In this document: piece by piece, positions 4,822 to 7,214 of the stretch
How the letters are laid out: each line of letters opens with the position of its first letter
Numbering within the stretch: position 1 is the stretch's first letter
Assembly (NCBI GenBank): GCA_964497475.1
Contig: CAZCDM010000122.1
Coordinates: 1 to 7,214 of the forward strand
DNA from: CAZCDM01 sp964497475
GTDB lineage: Bacteria; Planctomycetota; Phycisphaerae; SM23-33
DNA length: 7,214 bases
Direction of reading: 5' to 3'
Notes under the pieces: model-generated
The model's input: only the letters and a program-made list of their open reading frames with translations
Databases searched by the model: none
What the model was told of the DNA's origin: nothing
Position numbers and translations under genes: made by a program

Positions 4822-5499
4822 GGGCGGGTTCTGTTGATTAGATTTGATCTCAAGTAGCCGCGTCCGCACCGGGCTGCCTTCACGCAGGAGATATTCCGGC
4901 CAATGGTCCGGCCGGGGCTTTGCCCACAGGCCTCGGCGCTGGTGGATCGCCTGTTTCATCAGGTCGATGTACTCGCGGCGGCGGGGGTGCTTGAAGCGGG
5001 TGTCGGCATAACCCAGGCCTCGACGGATCAGCTCGGCCGCCAGGTCGGTTCCGTCCGGCAGGGTGATGTAGGCCAGCAATCGGCCGTATTTGTCCCGCGT
5101 TTTGTGGGCGAGCAGCTCCACGCCGACCGGTACGTTATGCGTGGCCCGCAGAGTGAACTTCGATGCTTCCGGGCCGAAATGCTCGACCGGATAGTTCGGC
5201 CGGACCGTCTCGGGCGTGTCGACACCCCACAGCCGAACCCGCGTGCGTGGCTGGTCGTGATCGGCCAGGGCCAGGTCAAGGGTATCGCCATCGACGCTGT
5301 TTACGCAACGGACGGTCTTGCCGTGATAGCGGGCGTAGTCTGCCGCCTGCCGCCGGCCGAACAGACCCGCCCGGTCGCCCAGGATAACCCCGGCGATGAC
5401 CATGCCCACGGCCAGAAGCAGGGCCGCCTTGCGAAGGCGAATCCGCCACCGCCTGCGAGCAATGCGCACATCGCGCGAGGTAGGAAACAGCGAGGCCAT
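4816..5499 (-). CDS. Membrane-anchored thermonuclease (SNase-like) family protein
   Basis: The 227-residue protein belongs to the staphylococcal nuclease fold, calcium-dependent enzymes that cleave DNA and RNA phosphodiesters. A very basic N-terminus (R9-K24) precedes one hydrophobic segment (about 25-41), which should act as a signal anchor and place the nuclease outside the cytoplasmic membrane. The catalytic set is intact: D72 in VDGDT, R89 in VRLWGVDTPE with D94, T95 and E97, and R140 in DKYGRLLAYI. FGPEASKFT (108-116) and the LIRRGLGYADTRF helix (157-169) also fit. The C-terminal tail from about 195 is proline- and arginine-rich. The start has GGAG 6 nt upstream. It sits 131 nt after lysC and 79 nt before superoxide reductase on the same strand, and neither neighbour suggests a shared pathway. 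Likely roles are nutrient scavenging or turnover of extracellular nucleic acid, by inference. Confidence 0.93.
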   Translation of the reverse strand: MASLFPTSRDVRIARRRWRIRLRKAALLLAVGMVIAGVILGDRAGLFGRRQAADYARYHGKTVRCVNSVDGDTLDLALADHDQPRTRVRLWGVDTPETVRPNYPVEHFGPEASKFTLRATHNVPVGVELLAHKTRDKYGRLLAYITLPDGTDLAAELIRRGLGYADTRFKHPRRREYIDLMKQAIHQRRGLWAKPRPDHWPEYLLREGSPVRTRLLEIKSNQQNPPF

Positions 5500-5630
5500 A
5501 TCACTCTCCAGCCGGGGTTGGATAGATCAAATCAGCGACGAACCAGACGCAGCAGCGGGGCGGTCGAATGGGTTTTATGAAAAAGAACGGCAGGGGGGCA
5601 GCCTGATTTATCTAACGACGGGCAGGGCGG

Positions 5631-6929
5631 TCAGGACTTCTTCTTGGCCTTGGCTCGCTTGGCGGTTTTCTTCCTGGCGACTTTTTTCGCGGCGGTGCGG
5701 ACCTTGCGCGGGCCCTTGTCCAGCTCGAATGCCTGGTGCACCACGCGCAGCGATTCCTTGCCCTGGGAGGCTTCGACGAGCACCGAGATGCGGATCTCGC
5801 TGGTGGTGATGTTGGCGATGTTGATTTTCGCCTTGGCCAGGGCGTCGAACATCCGCTCGGCCACGCCGGTGTGCACCCGCATGCCCACGCCGACCACGCT
5901 GACCTTGGAGAGGTGATCTTCGATCGTCAGATCGCATTGGATGTCCGCAGCGAGCTTCTTGCAGACCTTGCGGGCGTCGGCGAGTTCTTTGAGATCGCAG
6001 GTGAAGCTGACCATGGCTGTGCGGTCGGGCTTGACGTTCTGGATGATATCGTCGACGACGATATCGCCCGCGGCCATGGTGTGGAAGATGCGGGCCGCCA
6101 CGCCAGGCTGGTCGGGCACGTTGCGGAAGCTGATGCGGGCGAGCTTATCCTTCAGGGCTGCGCCGCTGACGACAATCTGTTCCATCGACTCGGTCTCGGC
6201 CACGATCATGGTTCCTTTCCGGGTATTGAGGCTCGATCGCACATGGATCGGCACGTTGTATTTCTTGGCGAACTCGACGGCCCGGTTGTGCAACACGTTC
6301 GCGCCGAGGCTGGCCAGCTCGAGCATTTCATCGTAGCTGACGGTTTGGATTTTGCAGGCTTCGGGGACGATGCGCGGGTCGGTCGTGTAAATGCCGTCGA
6401 CGTCGGTGTAGTTCTCGCAGACGTCGGCCCCCAGGGCGGCCGCGATGGCTACGAGCGTAACATTGCTGCCGCCTCGGCCCAGCGTGGTAATGTGGCCGCT
6501 CTCGGTCACGCCCTGGAACCCGGCCACGATGACCACCTTGCCACCGTCGAGTTCGGCGTGAATCTTACCGGCTGCGATCGATTTGATCCGCGCCTTGGTG
6601 TGCTTGTCGTCAGTCACCATGCCGATCTGATCGGCGGTGAAACTGATGGCCGGCTGGCCCATCTCTTCCAGTGCCATCGCCATCAGACTGATGGTGACCT
6701 GCTCGCCGGTTGACAACAGTTGATCCATTTCCCGTTTTGGGGCGGGCTTGTTCTTCATGACCTGCCGGGCGAGGTCTTCGAGCTGGTCGGTGCTCTTGCC
6801 CATCGCCGAGACGACCATCACGACCTGGTGACCCTGCTTGCGAGTACGAACGGCCCGCTTGGCAGCCGAGCGGATCTTCTCCGCGTCGGCAAGGCTGGTA
6901 CCACCGAATTTCATCACGACAATGCTCAT
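5631..6929 (-). CDS. lysC: Aspartate kinase (monofunctional, two ACT domains) with Lys-rich C-terminal tail
   Basis: Aspartate kinase phosphorylates L-aspartate to aspartyl-4-phosphate, the first step toward lysine (and diaminopimelate), threonine and methionine. The 432-residue protein starts with the nucleotide-binding KFGGTS (7-12). It continues with VVSAMG (39-44), STGEQVT (73-79), TLGRGGSN (149-156), the YTDVDGIYTTDPR segment (174-186) and SYDEMLELASLGA (198-210). Two ACT domains follow (about 264-330 and 343-403), with VGVGM (346-350) and TTSEIRISVLV (375-385), which normally bind the feedback inhibitor. This is the Bacillus/Corynebacterium-type layout, without a fused homoserine dehydrogenase. 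Residues 405-432 form an unusual tail in which 15 of 28 residues are Lys or Arg. M249 sits where beta subunits start in organisms with overlapping lysC genes. The start has AAGGA 8 nt upstream and a promoter about 27 nt upstream. Confidence 0.97.
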   Translation of the reverse strand: MSIVVMKFGGTSLADAEKIRSAAKRAVRTRKQGHQVVMVVSAMGKSTDQLEDLARQVMKNKPAPKREMDQLLSTGEQVTISLMAMALEEMGQPAISFTADQIGMVTDDKHTKARIKSIAAGKIHAELDGGKVVIVAGFQGVTESGHITTLGRGGSNVTLVAIAAALGADVCENYTDVDGIYTTDPRIVPEACKIQTVSYDEMLELASLGANVLHNRAVEFAKKYNVPIHVRSSLNTRKGTMIVAETESMEQIVVSGAALKDKLARISFRNVPDQPGVAARIFHTMAAGDIVVDDIIQNVKPDRTAMVSFTCDLKELADARKVCKKLAADIQCDLTIEDHLSKVSVVGVGMRVHTGVAERMFDALAKAKINIANITTSEIRISVLVEASQGKESLRVVHQAFELDKGPRKVRTAAKKVARKKTAKRAKAKKKS

Positions 6930-6955
6930 GGAAGATTTCCTTTATCAGGTTGCGT

Positions 6956-6984
6956 ATGATACTGATTTGAAAGCAAATGTCCAA
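6956..6984 (-). promoter_or_regulatory. lysC promoter, sigma70-like
   Basis: Minus-strand TTGGAC (6984-6979) and TATCAT (6961-6956) are separated by exactly 17 nt, with 4/6 and 5/6 consensus matches. A start near 6949 leaves a leader of only about 20 nt, just enough for the AAGGA ribosome site. That leaves no room for a lysine riboswitch or attenuator downstream of this promoter. Confidence 0.6.
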
Positions 6985-7214
6985 CGTTTTTAACCGGCGA
7001 GCACCAATTGGCCGGGCTGTTGAACTCCCGGGCGATCCAGTTGAAAAACAACCCGAAACAAGCACGTCCGATAAGCCAGGCCTGGCCACAAAACTAACGT
7101 AAGGCAATCTTGGGAAATCACTTACGTAACGCCTCATAACATATATTATCGGACCTTGCGGCTGACGGTCCAGTGCGTCGAGATTGTCCTGACTGAGCAT
7201 GGCCGCGTCGGCGA
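6985..7214. other. Region upstream of lysC to the right edge, no supported gene
   Basis: No frame here combines a start codon, a ribosome site and coding character. The last 60 nt could hold the end of a minus-strand gene entering from outside (one frame stops near 7151), or the first codons of a plus-strand gene at ATG 7199, but neither can be supported from so little sequence. The inverted repeat at 7097-7127 is the only structured element. Confidence 0.4.
7097..7127. repeat. Inverted repeat upstream of lysC
   Basis: ACGTAAG (7097-7103) and CTTACGT (7121-7127) are perfect 7-bp inverted arms separated by 17 nt. The right arm lies within the 8-bp palindrome TTACGTAA (7122-7129). It is 110-140 nt upstream of the lysC -35 element. 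It could be a regulator site or the end of an upstream transcript, but it has no T run typical of a terminator. Confidence 0.35.

Noticed and set aside
5571..5610. Possible terminator after lysC (CAGG/CCTG stem followed by T-rich minus-strand sequence)
   Set aside because: Only four base pairs with a seven-base C-rich loop, and six bases between the stem and a broken T run. Too weak to call.
5736..6713. 325-codon open frame on the plus strand within lysC
   Set aside because: It lies wholly antisense to a certain aspartate kinase gene. The translation is His/Asp/Gly/Val-rich, typical of an antisense shadow.
6964..7095. Open plus-strand frame ending at TAA near 7095, upstream of lysC
   Set aside because: It has no ATG or ribosome site, is about 40 codons long, and overlaps the lysC promoter. 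It probably arises by chance.
6610..7200. 196-codon minus-strand frame overlapping the lysC start
   Set aside because: It overlaps the first 320 nt of lysC in another frame, lacks a ribosome site and shows no family motif. The lysC promoter and ribosome site lie inside it.
7142..7201. TATTAT -10-like element and ATG at 7199 suggesting a divergent plus-strand gene
   Set aside because: There is no -35 element at the right distance and no ribosome site, and only five codons are visible before the edge.

Overview
The window is GC-rich, gene-dense bacterial DNA. It has seven protein-coding genes, six complete and one cut by the left edge, and I see no rRNA, tRNA, CRISPR array or transposon. My best guess at the source is a planctomycete-like bacterium, perhaps of the Phycisphaerae lineage. 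That rests on recollection of family distribution (a DUF4159-like segment fused to an OB fold, an aspartokinase with a Lys-rich tail) and on the base composition, so it is tentative. A superoxide reductase of the desulfoferrodoxin type suggests an anaerobe or microaerophile.

Positions 1-2265 (+ strand) form a compact operon-like run. It holds a 5'-truncated DUF4159-like/OB-fold protein, a guanine-deaminase-like enzyme overlapping it by ATGA, and, 14 nt later, a two-domain protein joining an archaeal-adenylate-kinase-like P-loop domain to a nucleoside 2-deoxyribosyltransferase-like domain. The last two point to base or nucleotide metabolism. The fusion protein, with its degenerate P-loop, is the least ordinary gene here.

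Positions 2277-3449 (- strand) hold a full-length larC (nickel pincer cofactor cyclometallase), tail to tail with the fusion gene. Positions 3450-3767 are a divergent control region with promoter-like elements facing both ways, a perfect 12-bp palindrome, an AT-rich patch and a doubtful Cys-rich small ORF. A lone CBM48 (glycogen-binding) domain protein follows at 3768-4112 (+).

Positions 4113-4316 separate convergent genes. They contain a strong minus-strand intrinsic terminator flanked by an 18-bp direct repeat. The right part of the window is all minus strand, in transcription order: lysC (aspartate kinase) from a good sigma70-like promoter, a membrane-anchored thermonuclease-family protein, and superoxide reductase ending at the terminator. 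Gaps of 131 and 79 nt between these three leave it open whether they share a transcript, and a TATAAT element just before the superoxide reductase could drive it alone. Positions 6985-7214 contain no gene I can support.
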